Positions 17,387 through 26,285 are shown, numbered from the stretch's first letter. The stretch is 64,000 nucleotides of DNA from Corallococcus macrosporus DSM 14697 (GCF_002305895.1 NZ_CP022203.1:1776501-1840500), one strand, 5' to 3'. Program-made: numbers and translations. Notes: generated by a model from the letters alone, not told the origin.

Positions 17387-18689
17387 CTGAGCCGTCCCCT
17401 CATTCGAATCAAATGAAGCCGAATGCCTCGCGGAAGACGGCCTGCTCGCGGATGAGCTCGGCGAATTTCTCCATGAGGGGGCGGAGCCACTCCTCTCGCA
17501 TGTTGGCGAGGGCGCCGTAGTAGATGATGCCTTGCCGAAAGAGAGAGTACTCGCGCGTCTTACGGGTGTCGGCGCGGAACTTCCTGTCGAGCCCCGTCGC
17601 TTCGCCCGCAGCGCCGAGCAGCCTCAGCAGCGCCATGGCGAAGGCGGACAGCAGCAACAGTCTGTCGCGGCGCTCGCAGGTGCCGATAGCGATGGCGGAC
17701 AGGCCCATGCCGAAGCGCAAGTCCTTGATGTCCCGGTGCGTCTCCTCGCAGGTGAAGCGACGTCCGTAGGCCTTCACCAACTCGGTGGCAGTGGCTTCCT
17801 TGCTGCTGGCCGCCAGAAACCAGGCCTCTTTCATTCCCTTCTGGTGCACGCAGACGACGGCACCCACGCCGAAACGGGCCTGGGTGACGCGCGCTCCGCG
17901 CAGCAACTTCGGACGGCCCGTCGGGGGCACCCACTCCTTCGCCTTGTGCACCTCCCCTCCGGCACTTTCGACGTGCACGACGCCACGAAAGCGAATGACG
18001 TAGCCGAAGCTGAGTCTGTCCAGCAATTCATACAGGGCGACGTCTCCGAATCCTCGGTCCGCGAGCACCGTCACCTCCACGTCGGAGGGCAGCACCTGGT
18101 GCAACCGCTCCAGCAACGCGTCCTCATGGGCATTGCGCTGCCCGGCCAACTCGCTCTTGGGCACCGTCTTCCACAGCAACGGCGTGGCGCGGCCGTGGCG
18201 GGTGACAAGCTGGATGGCGACCGTGGTGTGGTCGTCCGACTCGAAGTCCGTCCAGTCAATGGTGACTGTCACCGCTTTGCGCTCGGCCACCACGAAGGGC
18301 ACCCACTGCGCGAACAGTCGCCACACGTCGACGCCAGAGTTGGACAGCAGTCGGTCCACCTGCTTGATGGCGTGCTTGCCTTCCAACCCCCGCGCCTGGG
18401 AGAGCGCCAGTCCGATGGCCCTCACCGAGAGGCTGGCGGCGTGCACGGCGCCCAAGGTGGCATTGGACAGCGACAGCACACGCTTGGCATGGGTGTCCGG
18501 GCCGACGGCTTCCTCAATGAACCGATGCACCTCGGCGTGCGTTATGGATTTCGACATGCTCCGCACGATGCAGGACAACCTCTGGCGCCGAAAAGCGCGC
18601 GCCTCACTGCCGCTTCCCGCGCTGCTCCGGCACCAGCCAACCGCTGGGGACGGCCCTTGACGCTCGGCTCAAATGAGGGGACGACTCAG
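17387..18689. mobile_element. IS4-family insertion sequence with 9-bp target duplication
   Basis: Inverted repeats at 17387-17407 and 18669-18689 match at all but two positions. They are flanked by identical GTGCCACCC at 17378-17386 and 18690-18698. The perfect duplication shows a recent insertion between two divergent genes. Confidence 0.92.
17409..18557 (-). CDS. IS4-family transposase
   Basis: 382 residues from the ATG at 18557 (MSKSITHAEVHRFIEEAV), which has GGAG close upstream. DDE residues are in their usual settings: VTIDWTDFESDDHTTVAIQL (first Asp), VTVLADRGFGDVALYELL (second Asp), and the YREK-type box YGRRFTCEETHRDIKDLRFG with the catalytic Glu. Uninterrupted and enclosed by intact ends, it is probably active. 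It closes 22 bases inside the left end of the element. Confidence 0.93.
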   Translation of the reverse strand: MSKSITHAEVHRFIEEAVGPDTHAKRVLSLSNATLGAVHAASLSVRAIGLALSQARGLEGKHAIKQVDRLLSNSGVDVWRLFAQWVPFVVAERKAVTVTIDWTDFESDDHTTVAIQLVTRHGRATPLLWKTVPKSELAGQRNAHEDALLERLHQVLPSDVEVTVLADRGFGDVALYELLDRLSFGYVIRFRGVVHVESAGGEVHKAKEWVPPTGRPKLLRGARVTQARFGVGAVVCVHQKGMKEAWFLAASSKEATATELVKAYGRRFTCEETHRDIKDLRFGMGLSAIAIGTCERRDRLLLLSAFAMALLRLLGAAGEATGLDRKFRADTRKTREYSLFRQGIIYYGALANMREEWLRPLMEKFAELIREQAVFREAFGFI

Positions 18690-18728
18690 GTGCCACCCAA
18701 GAGCTCCTGTTGGCTCTATGCTTGAGTG

Positions 18729-19940
18729 ATGGCTCGGTTCACAGTAGTGCTTGATGGTGGGGACCTCGTACCGCGGATCTGCCAGGACCTTCGTGCGCCT
18801 GGCGTATCGCCTGTGAGTGCCGTCGAGCGCGCTCTGGAGGCGTACCTTTTCGAGCGGTTCGAAGAACGGTTGCGCGAGCGCCTGTGCAAGCCTCCCGTCG
18901 TCCGACTGCCCGAGTACTTTCGAAGTCGCTTCGCCACGCTGCCTGCGCTGGTCGATAGTGGGTACGACACGTGGTATATGGAAGTGAGATTCTCTACCCT
19001 GCCGGGAGATGTTGTTGAGGCAGTGGAGATCGAGGCAACCGGTCTTGAGGTGCGACCAATCAGTTATGGCTTTGGAATCGAGCGCACTACACAAATGAGT
19101 GTCCGGTCGCTCAAGCGGCAAACGAACCACTGCTTTCGTATCAACCATCTCGTTCTGCCTGGTTCGCTTTTCCGTAAGATTCTTGACCGCCTCCGTGATG
19201 ATGGAGATCACCAGCAGCCATTGATTGCGAGCTTTAATCCTGGGCGCCTGCTTCAGGGCTATCGGTCGGTTTCGTTTGACCATATGCTTACCGGAGTTCG
19301 CGTGTTCTGTTCCTGTGCGAAGGCTGCGCATGCACAGATGCTGAGTGAGGCCGCGAACCTGAAGCCGCGATATGCAGATGGATCATGGCCGCATCAGGTG
19401 GAGGAATTGCTCGCGCCTGCTGTATATCAGGAAGGGGTCTGTCACCTTTGTGTCGCGCGTGCAGGGGCGGCGGAGCGTCTGCGCCGCTATGGCACTAGCA
19501 TCGAGACGGGTTTCGCAGCCTACGTCGATCAGGTGCGGATCGACATGAAAAGCGACGAGAAGACCGCGAGAGCAGAGGTGCAGCAAGTTCTTGGACTGAG
19601 TCGCTGGGTTCGAGAGGCCGCCTTGTATGGGGTGATACGAGACCTGTTTCCGAACTACCGAGTCCTGCGGGAGAACTCGCCTTCATGGCTTGGCCGGATG
19701 CGGTTGGATATATTCTTGCCGGAGTTAAATCTCGCTGTTGAGCACCAGGGCGAACAACATTATCGTCCGCTGGAGGTCTTTGGTGGGGAGCGGGCCTTTG
19801 CTCAGACGAAGGAGCGCGACGCCTTGAAGAAGCGTCTGTGTGACGAACACGGAGTTGCAGTGGTCTATGTTCGGTATGACGCAAGCATCTCCAAGGGCGC
19901 CATGCGTCAGCGGTTGCAGCGCTTTCTTAAAGAGAAATAA
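18729..19940 (+). CDS. Protein with C-terminal PD-(D/E)XK/Vsr-like nuclease domain
   Basis: 403 residues from ATG at 18729. Residues 1-300 are unrecognised and contain a possible zinc site (FCSCAKAAHAQM ... EGVCHLCVARAG). The C-terminal 100 residues look like an endonuclease fold of the DUF2726/Vsr type: RMRLDIFLPELNLAVEHQGE gives the Asp and Glu of the active site, then QHYRPLEVFGGERAF, TKERDALKKRLCDEHGVAVV and YVRYD. Such domains nick or cut DNA. The long N-terminal part probably recognises the substrate (inference). It is divergent from the DUF4209 gene, with IS4 inserted between them, and shares its lower GC content. Confidence 0.7.
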   Translation: MARFTVVLDGGDLVPRICQDLRAPGVSPVSAVERALEAYLFERFEERLRERLCKPPVVRLPEYFRSRFATLPALVDSGYDTWYMEVRFSTLPGDVVEAVEIEATGLEVRPISYGFGIERTTQMSVRSLKRQTNHCFRINHLVLPGSLFRKILDRLRDDGDHQQPLIASFNPGRLLQGYRSVSFDHMLTGVRVFCSCAKAAHAQMLSEAANLKPRYADGSWPHQVEELLAPAVYQEGVCHLCVARAGAAERLRRYGTSIETGFAAYVDQVRIDMKSDEKTARAEVQQVLGLSRWVREAALYGVIRDLFPNYRVLRENSPSWLGRMRLDIFLPELNLAVEHQGEQHYRPLEVFGGERAFAQTKERDALKKRLCDEHGVAVVYVRYDASISKGAMRQRLQRFLKEK

Positions 19941-20556
19941 GTGCGAGTTCGCCGCGTGGTGGGGCCGGTCTCTGGCAAATACTGTCGGCGAATCCGCGAC
20001 TTGCGCTCCGCGACGCTGACTTGCTCCTGGAAGTGGGCGGCCCCGGTAGACAGGCGAGGACCTGGACGAAGGCGCGCATTGGGAGTGCTCCCCGGTCATC
20101 GACGAAGGCGACGCGCCACCGCACGCTGCCTGGGCGCGGGAGGCGGCGCGCCACGCTGTCATCTTCGGAGTGCTCTTGGAGGCGAGGGCTCCCCGCTCCG
20201 AATCGAAGAGGCGCGTCGACGCGACGCACACCTGGACCTGCCGGCGCGCGCCGTCTACCTGCTCGGCCCCGTGCCTGTCCCGGCGAGGTCGCCCGAGGCT
20301 GGTCTCGGCAGGCGCGGCGCGGTGGAGCGCCAGGCGCGCGGGTACCTCAAACGCCAGCGCCACGGGCCTCGGTTGCCTCTCTCCCGGTGGGAGTACGTCT
20401 CGAAGCGCTCCACGTGGCGATGGGTGCGGCCGGCGTCGTAGGAGCGGCCCGTCTTACTGTGTACACGCGCATCCGCGGAGGCGTCTCCCGGAGCCGTGCG
20501 CTCCGGGCAGGCACAGCACAGCGGGCCTTACGCCTGCCTGCGTGGCCCCGGGGGCT
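19941..20556. other. Decayed region, no intact gene
   Basis: About 615 bases of very GC-rich sequence. On the minus strand, stretches that look like coding sequence change frame several times (20440-20260, 20220-20000), as expected of a decayed gene. No start, ribosome site and complete frame occur together. Confidence 0.4.
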
Positions 20557-20796
20557 TCAGAGCGGGACGACCGCGAAGCGCGAGCCGGGATTGAGCCGCT
20601 CAAGCTCCGCGCGTCGGGCCTCGGCGGCGTCGGCATCTTCGAACGCGTCGTTCTGCCAGGCGGCCTTGGTGGGCGCCATGCGGCTGATCGAACCGTCCTT
20701 GTTCACCGACTTCACCATGAAGCGCTTGGTGGCCTTGGCCTGGTTCGCGCGCATGGTGGTGTAGGCTCGGAAGGCGGTGGTGCTTTTAATCTTCAT
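20557..20796 (-). CDS. Small hypothetical protein
   Basis: 79 residues (MKIKSTTAFRAYTTMRANQA...), basic N-terminus and an acidic Ala-rich helix (FEDADAAEARRAELERLNPG). No family recognised. The ATG lies 36 bases downstream of copy A of the accessory promoter-like repeat, which supports the start and minus-strand expression. It is the last gene of the accessory set that carries this element. Confidence 0.65.
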   Translation of the reverse strand: MKIKSTTAFRAYTTMRANQAKATKRFMVKSVNKDGSISRMAPTKAAWQNDAFEDADAAEARRAELERLNPGSRFAVVPL

Positions 20797-21273
20797 CGAC
20801 GTCCTCGCGTTCTGCGGGGGCGTGGCTGTCCGTCGCGAAAGACATACACGCTCTTGCTTTCAGATGAAGCAAGTTCGTTTGGTCTGGAGGTCGAGCGCAC
20901 TGGAGGCGTGCGAAATACTCGCGAGAATACGCGGGGTTTCACACGGGCATTGGCGCGGCTGGCCCCGGCCTCGGTAAATACCTTGGGAGCTCGGCCGAGG
21001 GGCGGGCGCGATAGGGGCACGCCATCCGCTGGGACCAGGGCACCTCCCAGGAGGAACCGCCCTGGAGCAGTGCGCTTCGAGAGTCCATTCCTTGAGCGGG
21101 CCGCTCTTCTATGTAGCGGAATCAGGTATCGAGGTAGCCCGTGGGTGGCAGGGATGATGTAATGATGGTCGAGTAGACTGGACCTGTTGGGTCGAGTTTG
21201 TTGGGGCGAGCGTGAATTTCTCTCCGAAGGAACTTGCTGCCTTGGGGCGGGCCTAGCTGTGCTGCGGCCCTCC
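20797..21273. other. Promoter region, otherwise empty
   Basis: About 475 bases with promoter-like copy A (20832-20874) and an upstream box at 20921-20942 shared with copy C. No gene seen. The right part precedes the RDD gene. Confidence 0.45.
20832..20874 (-). promoter_or_regulatory. Accessory promoter-like repeat, copy A
   Basis: Read on the minus strand: ACTTGCTTCAT, about 11 variable bases, then GAGCGTGTATGTC and TTTCGCG. The same layout recurs at 26632, 29362, 30107, 31955 and 32322, each 30-50 bases before a minus-strand gene start. A box AACCCCGCGTATTCTCGC lies 47 bases further upstream (20921-20942). Confidence 0.75.
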
Positions 21274-21879
21274 ATGTCCGACTTCCGCGAGGCCCTTGAA
21301 TCGATTTCGGAGCCCTCATGCTCCGAGCATCCTGGCTTCTCCGCCGCCCTGGCCTGTACTCGTTGCGGCACCTTCACCTGTGCCTTCTGTGCCTCGTCCA
21401 ATGCGGGCCTGTGCTTCCGGTGCCTGCATGTGGCTCCGGAGCTGGCGACGCGCAGGGCCCGGCTCGCGGCCAGCCTTATCGACGGCGCCGCGCTCGTGCT
21501 CCCGTCCCTGCTCCTGGGCGTCCTCCGGTGCCTGGCCGTGCCGGACGAGGCGGCGATGAAGGCTCCAGCCGTCTACGCCCCGGCGCTCCTCGCGTTGCTC
21601 GTGCAGGCGAGCCTAATTCGCGGCACTGGGGCTAGCCTCGGCAAGAGGCTCTTCGGAATCCGAGTCGTCCGGAGCGACGGCCGTCCGGCTGGGGTGTGGC
21701 GCATTGCCCTGCTGAGGAACGCGCTCCCGATTGCGCTCTGCAGCTACTGCGGCTGGTTCGGCCTCGTGGACGCCCTCTTCATCGTTGGAGAGGACCGGCG
21801 GTGTCTCCACGACTGGGTGGCCGGCACACGTGTCGTGAAGGCCCTCGGGCGCGGCGCTCGTTCGCTGCGCGGTGCGTGA
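21274..21879 (+). CDS. RDD-family membrane protein with N-terminal zinc-binding region
   Basis: 201 residues from ATG at 21274. Residues 12-50 are Cys/His-rich (CSEHPGFSAALACTRCG, CAFC, CFRCLH), like a B-box-type zinc finger. The rest is an RDD domain: RARLAASLIDGAALVLPSLL (the R...D pair), a second helix around APALLALLVQASLI, then GASLGKRLFGIRVVRSDG, HDWVAGTRVV at the end. RDD proteins are multi-pass membrane proteins, some acting as ion or solute transporters. The zinc-plus-RDD layout is common in myxobacteria as far as known. It lies 60 bases upstream of the HEAT lipoprotein gene in the same direction and could be co-transcribed. Confidence 0.8.
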   Translation: MSDFREALESISEPSCSEHPGFSAALACTRCGTFTCAFCASSNAGLCFRCLHVAPELATRRARLAASLIDGAALVLPSLLLGVLRCLAVPDEAAMKAPAVYAPALLALLVQASLIRGTGASLGKRLFGIRVVRSDGRPAGVWRIALLRNALPIALCSYCGWFGLVDALFIVGEDRRCLHDWVAGTRVVKALGRGARSLRGA

Positions 21880-21939
21880 CTGGCGGACGCGTTGGGTTCG
21901 GAGTCCCTTCACAGCGAGGGGAGAATGAGAGGAACTGAC

Positions 21940-23811
21940 ATGGAGGGAGAGGTGAGGTCCGAGCGTCCCCGCTGGTTGGCCGGGCTCGTGTGCGCGGTGG
22001 TGGCGCTGTCGCTGGGGTGTTCCCGGCCATGGCAGCGGGATGACACCAGGACGTGGGAGGGCTGCTGCAAGGGGGCTGATGCGTGCCTTGCGCTGCTGGA
22101 GGAAACCAACGGCCCCGACACGGGGGAGAAGTGGTTGCCGCCGGAGCAGGCGTGTGCGGCCTGGAAACTGGGGCGAGAGGGAGAGGTCGTCGTCTCTCGG
22201 CTGGTTTCGCTGCTTCGGCACCCAGAGCGTCGCGTGCGCGGCGGTGCAGCGCAGGCGCTGGCGAACATGGAGGGGAAGGCCACGGGTGCCGTGCCTGCTC
22301 TCATCGAGGCGTATGAGCGGGAGCCCGGCGGGCTGGCCCTGCACGCGCTCTCCTCTCTCGATGACGAGCGAGCAGCGCCAGCCATTGTGCGCCACCTCCT
22401 GGAGTCGTCCACGTCGGCCCTGGAGCACCTCGGCCCGACATTGGCCCCGGTGCTGGTAGAGGTGCTGGAGAATCCGGAGTCGAGCTGGGAGGCGCTGGTG
22501 CTGGTGCGCCACGTCCTCGCCCGGCGCTCCTCCATGTACACGGAGACGTTCGTTACGCGCCTGCGGACGCTCCTCGCCCGGGAGCTGGAGGAGCCCATTC
22601 TGCGGCGCCCACCCGGAACGTCCTGCCCCTCGGTGCCTGCGCCAGGCTGCGAGGCGGTTTTCGACGGGTGCACCCCGCGAGCTGCCTACGTAGCGTCAGT
22701 GCTGGCTGCCCACGTGCGCCTGGGGGCGAAGGCCGCGCCCGAGGCGTTACAGGCGCTACAGCGGGCGGACGTGCGCCTCACACCCGTGGCGCTGCAGGCG
22801 CTGGTGGCCTTCGGGAGTCCTGCTGCGGTGCCGGGCGTCCTTGAGCAGCTCGCCGTGCCTGAGTGCCGTGCCCGGGCTCTTGCGAGCCTTGTGTTGCTGG
22901 GGGACGTGGCGCGGCCAGCCGCGACGGAGCCGCTGCTGCGGCTGCTGGCCACGGGAAAGGAGGGCTGGGAGCGCGCGCGGGCCGCGGAGGCCCTTGGACG
23001 CGTGGGAGACGCAGTCGCCCTCGAGGCGCTGCGCCAGGCGGTGTACGCGCCGCATAGCGAGGTCCAGGCCGCGGCGGTTGATGCGCTGGGCAGCTACTCC
23101 TTCCGGGCGCATGCGGAGGATCTGGTGCCGCTGTTCCAGCAGGTGGTGGCGACACACGCCTCGCCGGTGGCGCGGAGCCACGCGAGGTTGGCCTTGGAGG
23201 GACTCTCCGGGCAGGAGGTGCAGCCTGCGGAGTCCATCGACTGCGCCCATATCAGTCCAAGACGCTCCGGTGGGTGGACGCTGCGCGAGGGGCATACCTC
23301 CATCCAGTTGCACTGGGACAAGCCGAAGGCGCCCTCACAAGGGAGCCCGTGTGCATCCGTGCCAGCAGGGGACTCCGCCTCCGTCCTCGAAGTCATGGGG
23401 GAGGCCTGCCTCGTCGGGTGGGACGACGGGGAGTTTGGGGGCACGCTGGAGGTGCATGAGGCGGGGCGGGTGACGGTGCTGAAGGAGCCCCAGGCCAACC
23501 CCCTGGTAGTCGTGCGGATGCACGGCGCCCTCGTGGTGGTGGAGGGCCTCGCTCACATGTTTGGCGGCGCGGGGAGTCTGGTGCGTGTCGACGCGTCCGA
23601 GGGGCGGTGGCGTGCCACGCCATGGGTGACGCTCCCAGGCGCGCCGATGGCCTACGCGCTGGACGAGGCGGGAGACCTCGTGGCGGGGACGACGGACCAG
23701 CGACTCGACGCAGTCGTCTGTGGCCGGGCTGGCACCTTCGTGCCCGCCCACGTGGTGCGCGTCACGGGGGACGGGCGCCTGGCCCCCGTGGAGGCGGACG
23801 GACGGCCCTGA
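21940..23811 (+). CDS. HEAT-repeat lipoprotein
   Basis: 623 residues. ATG at 21940 has AGAGGA 7 bases upstream. A lipoprotein signal peptide ends in LSLGCS, so the mature protein is lipid-anchored at Cys about residue 27. Residues 75-420 are HEAT-like helical repeats: VVSRLVSLLRHPERRVRGGA, ALANMEGKATGAVPALIEAY, RARAAEALGRVGDAVALEAL, QAAAVDALGSYS. Four Cys in the middle (CPSVPAPGCEAVFDGC) may form disulphides. The last 170 residues are beta-rich without an assigned family. HEAT repeats mediate protein contacts; the partner is unknown. A perfect hairpin follows the stop. Confidence 0.8.
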   Translation: MEGEVRSERPRWLAGLVCAVVALSLGCSRPWQRDDTRTWEGCCKGADACLALLEETNGPDTGEKWLPPEQACAAWKLGREGEVVVSRLVSLLRHPERRVRGGAAQALANMEGKATGAVPALIEAYEREPGGLALHALSSLDDERAAPAIVRHLLESSTSALEHLGPTLAPVLVEVLENPESSWEALVLVRHVLARRSSMYTETFVTRLRTLLARELEEPILRRPPGTSCPSVPAPGCEAVFDGCTPRAAYVASVLAAHVRLGAKAAPEALQALQRADVRLTPVALQALVAFGSPAAVPGVLEQLAVPECRARALASLVLLGDVARPAATEPLLRLLATGKEGWERARAAEALGRVGDAVALEALRQAVYAPHSEVQAAAVDALGSYSFRAHAEDLVPLFQQVVATHASPVARSHARLALEGLSGQEVQPAESIDCAHISPRRSGGWTLREGHTSIQLHWDKPKAPSQGSPCASVPAGDSASVLEVMGEACLVGWDDGEFGGTLEVHEAGRVTVLKEPQANPLVVVRMHGALVVVEGLAHMFGGAGSLVRVDASEGRWRATPWVTLPGAPMAYALDEAGDLVAGTTDQRLDAVVCGRAGTFVPAHVVRVTGDGRLAPVEADGRP

Positions 23812-23833
23812 TGCCACTGCGCGGGAAAGGGCG

Positions 23834-23854
23834 CCCCTCCTGGGGCAGGAGGGG
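23834..23854. terminator. Terminator between convergent genes
   Basis: Perfect 9-bp stem CCCCTCCTG/CAGGAGGGG with GGG loop, between the HEAT lipoprotein gene and the minus-strand zinc-finger gene. Confidence 0.6.
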
Positions 23855-23864
23855 GCCTGGCGCG

Positions 23865-24608
23865 TCAGCCGCGTCGCGACCCCGAGCGGAACTCGCTGGC
23901 CCAGCGCTGGGCGGTGGCCTTGGCGCGCTCCTGCTCCGAAGCGAGTTGATTCGCCGCTGGCGCCCCGGCCTGCGTTGGCGCCCCGGGGCCGGAGGTGCCG
24001 TCTGCCCCGGCCGCCCCCTTCTTGCGCACCCACATGCGAGGGGTGGCGCTGACGGGCGGCTTCGGTGCAGGAGGCGCGGCGTCGGCCTTGGGCCTGCGCC
24101 CGCGCGGGAGAATGACGTCGGGGATGGTGTTAGGCGCGGCGTCCTCCACCCACGCAGCATGCAGGCGGCCCGTGGCCAACATGAGGCGCCGCTTCTGGTA
24201 GTGAGCCCCGCAGTAGCCCTGGCTGCGGTGGGGGCGCTTGCAGCCGATGACGGCGCATGCCCTGGCCGTAGGCGCGGGAGGCGGCGCCGGGGGCAGGCGC
24301 TGCGGTTGCGTGGGAGGCGGCGCCGGGGGCAGGCGCTGCGGTTGCGTGGGAGGCCTCGCGTTGTGGCCTGGGCGCTGGCTCGACACTTCCTGCTGGGGCC
24401 CCGGGGCGAGGCGCTTCGCCACCCCGGCAAGTCTCGCGACGAGGCTTGCGAGAGGGCGCGCCAGCTCTTCATCAAGGGCGGTGCGGAAGGACGCCTCAAG
24501 AGAAGTTGTGGACGTCGGAGCGGGCGACCTGCGCGTCTCCCTTATGGAAGAGCCGCGAGCTGAAACGGGAGGACGTTGGATTTTAAGCATGTGTGGCTTT
24601 GCTCGCAT
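23865..24608 (-). CDS. Proline-rich protein with a small zinc-binding module
   Basis: 247 residues from ATG 24608 (ATG 24590 is an alternative; neither has a clear ribosome site). Residues 85-112 are a proline-rich repeat, two units of TQPQRLPPAPPP. Residues 117-145 hold CAVIGCKRPHRSQGYCGAHY followed by QKRRLMLATGR, a Cys/His set (C-x4-C-x9-C-x2-H) seen in small DNA- or RNA-associated proteins of proteobacteria and phages. The C-terminus is basic and disordered (WVRKKGAAGADG). Function unknown; the zinc module suggests nucleic-acid binding. Confidence 0.65.
   Translation of the reverse strand: MRAKPHMLKIQRPPVSARGSSIRETRRSPAPTSTTSLEASFRTALDEELARPLASLVARLAGVAKRLAPGPQQEVSSQRPGHNARPPTQPQRLPPAPPPTQPQRLPPAPPPAPTARACAVIGCKRPHRSQGYCGAHYQKRRLMLATGRLHAAWVEDAAPNTIPDVILPRGRRPKADAAPPAPKPPVSATPRMWVRKKGAAGADGTSGPGAPTQAGAPAANQLASEQERAKATAQRWASEFRSGSRRG
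24276..24355. repeat. 36-bp tandem repeat, 2.2 copies
   Basis: Two identical 36-bp units (24276-24311, 24312-24347) plus 8 bases of a third. In frame in the zinc-binding protein gene, each unit adds 12 residues of proline-rich linker. Confidence 0.85.
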
Positions 24609-24807
24609 TGCTGTGTATCCGGGGCGAGTGCGCGTTGAGACGGCGGGTGATGATTACCATTCCTTGGGCATGTGTCGTAGTCGAGCCGTGCTGGAGTGAA
24701 GGAAGGGCGTGCCCGCTTCTGGTTACAATACGAAGTGACCTCACGGGAATGGTTGCTGGTGAGAATCACCCGGCGGGCTGGCACGTCGCGTGCTGTGGGG
24801 AACGCGG

Positions 24808-25455
24808 ATGATGATGAGCGAGCGGGAGGCCCTCGCAGCGGAGCTGCGACGGGTGGAGGTGGCGTTGCAGCGGGCGTACGCGGCGATGGACGGGAGTGCC
24901 GAATCACGGACGCGGCTGGCCACGGTGAAGCAGGAGTACCGGACGGCGGAGGCCGCGGCGCTGCATGCGCTGGGTGCCGAGGATGCGTTGAGGCTGGTGG
25001 AGGCGAATGACTCGGCGTGCGCTCACCCCCGGAGCAGGAAGCACCGGGGGAGTGGGTTGCTCGCGGCGCGCGAGAGTCGCCTCTCCGCAGTGGCGAGCAC
25101 CACGCATGAGGGGCGCGCCGCCTGGGCGTGCGTGAAACATCAGGCGAAACAGGACGCTTCGGCAGGCGGACGGGCCCGGGCCGCATGGGCATGCCCCGAA
25201 AGGCATGCCATGCCGGCCCGCTTCACCCTCGCGTCGCCAAGCCCTCTCGCAGCATTTCATCAACGAGGGACGCGGCCTTTTCCTCGGCCGTTGTGCCCTG
25301 CACGCGCAGCGCGACGGATTCGAATCGCTGGGTATTGGTTACAACCCAGTCGATGTACTCGGGAATGGAGAGGCGCTCCACGCCGAAGGCGATGTCCTGC
25401 ATTCCCTTCACGATTTGGACAGCCGTGCCCTCGAAGACACGTCCGTCGCGCATGA
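24808..25455 (+). CDS. Doubtful coiled-coil protein
   Basis: The first 75 codons (MMMSEREALAAELRRVEVAL..., RLATVKQEYRTAEAAALHAL) read like a real helical protein. From about 25040 the frame turns into Arg/Pro/Cys-rich shadow composition and overlaps the better supported minus-strand gene at 25223. Either the true gene is short and truncated by a lesion near 25040-25100, or the frame is spurious. No family recognised. Confidence 0.3.
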   Translation: MMMSEREALAAELRRVEVALQRAYAAMDGSAESRTRLATVKQEYRTAEAAALHALGAEDALRLVEANDSACAHPRSRKHRGSGLLAARESRLSAVASTTHEGRAAWACVKHQAKQDASAGGRARAAWACPERHAMPARFTLASPSPLAAFHQRGTRPFPRPLCPARAARRIRIAGYWLQPSRCTREWRGAPRRRRCPAFPSRFGQPCPRRHVRRA

Positions 25456-25465
25456 TGATCATCAT
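25223..25465 (-). CDS. Small hypothetical protein in the cyclotransferase operon
   Basis: 80 residues (MMIIMRDGRVFEGTAVQIVK ... VDEMLREGLATRG). The N-terminal beta hairpin (RDGRVFEGTAVQIVKGMQDI) and a C-terminal helix are visible; family not recognised. Its ATG overlaps the TGA of the upstream cyclotransferase gene (ATGA), so translational coupling is likely. It is the last gene of that operon. Confidence 0.7.
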   Translation of the reverse strand: MMIIMRDGRVFEGTAVQIVKGMQDIAFGVERLSIPEYIDWVVTNTQRFESVALRVQGTTAEEKAASLVDEMLREGLATRG

Positions 25466-25848
25466 GACTTCTTCTCCTTCAGGTGTGTGCGCCAGCAGCC
25501 GGACTCGATGATGGGGCGGCCAGCCAACCGCCCCTTGGGAAACAGGTATGCCTCGGCGCGGCCGGCACCGTCGAGGGCAATGGACGTGCGCTGGTAGAAG
25601 CGAGGGTGGCCCTCGAGCCTGTCGAGCGCTGCCAGCATGAGCGCGTCGACTTCGTACACCTCTCCCTCGATAGCGTGCTTGCCCCTGGAGGCGAGGGCAG
25701 GGAAGGGGCCGTAGTCGTAGAGACTAAAGCGGGGCTGCGTCCGCGCTGGGCCAATGAGGCGTGCGCCGCGCAGGAGGCGGTGGTTGGGCTCGCCGGACAG
25801 CAGCGTTCCGTAGACGAAGATACGCGTCGAGATTGAGGCGCGCTTCAT
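25462..25848 (-). CDS. Gamma-glutamylcyclotransferase-like protein B
   Basis: 128 residues. FVYGTLLSGEPNHRLLRGAR (residues 11-30) is the substrate-loop motif of the GGCT/AIG2 fold; FSLYDYGPFPALAS follows, then the catalytic Glu region IEGEVYEVDALMLAALDRLE and HPRFYQRTSIAL. Enzymes of this fold release 5-oxoproline from gamma-glutamyl amines or cleave gamma-glutamyl isopeptides. Its start overlaps the stop of the upstream paralogue in the sequence ATGA. Two GGCT genes in tandem near an amidoligase suggest reversal or editing of a gamma-glutamyl linkage (inference). Confidence 0.85.
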   Translation of the reverse strand: MKRASISTRIFVYGTLLSGEPNHRLLRGARLIGPARTQPRFSLYDYGPFPALASRGKHAIEGEVYEVDALMLAALDRLEGHPRFYQRTSIALDGAGRAEAYLFPKGRLAGRPIIESGCWRTHLKEKKS

Positions 25849-26285
25849 TCCGCACCTCCCAGGGCGCCCGCGAGCGCGGCGCGGTTGAAGCCCAGGCGCC
25901 CGTAGGCGTGCCAGAGGACGCGGAAGTAGCGGCCAGCGGGTGGCCAGGCCTCGAAGCTTGCTTCGGGCTGCAGGTATACCAGCGCTCGGCGGCGGAGGCC
26001 GGTCTTGTCCGTCACCAGTCGGGCGGCGCGCCGGTACGCGAAGGGGTGCCCCTCGAAGGCGTCGAGGGCGTGCAGGTCCTCGGGGGTGAGGCGGTACAGC
26101 AACCCCTCGACGTGGGCGCCGCGCACGCGCTGGAGGCTGGCGACGGCGCCGCCCCAGCGGCGGCTGTAGCCGCCAAACACCAGGGTGTGGCCGGGAAGGG
26201 TGGCCCGGGCTTCGACGGTGGCGCCGGGGCAGCGTGTGCGCATTTGGGCCCTGTCGAGGTTGGAGCCGTAGGCGAAGTAGAGCAT
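25845..26285 (-). CDS. Gamma-glutamylcyclotransferase-like protein A
   Basis: 146 residues starting MLYFAYGSNLDRAQMRTRCP, the YGSN signature of GGCT proteins. The conserved catalytic Glu segment appears as VEGLLYRLTPEDLHALDAFE, then HPFAYRRAARLV. The C-terminal 40 residues (WHAYGRLGFNRAALAGALGG) extend beyond the shorter AIG2-type paralogue next to it. It lies 130 bases downstream of the small gene at 26419 and is coupled to the next gene by a 4-base overlap. Confidence 0.87.
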   Translation of the reverse strand: MLYFAYGSNLDRAQMRTRCPGATVEARATLPGHTLVFGGYSRRWGGAVASLQRVRGAHVEGLLYRLTPEDLHALDAFEGHPFAYRRAARLVTDKTGLRRRALVYLQPEASFEAWPPAGRYFRVLWHAYGRLGFNRAALAGALGGAE

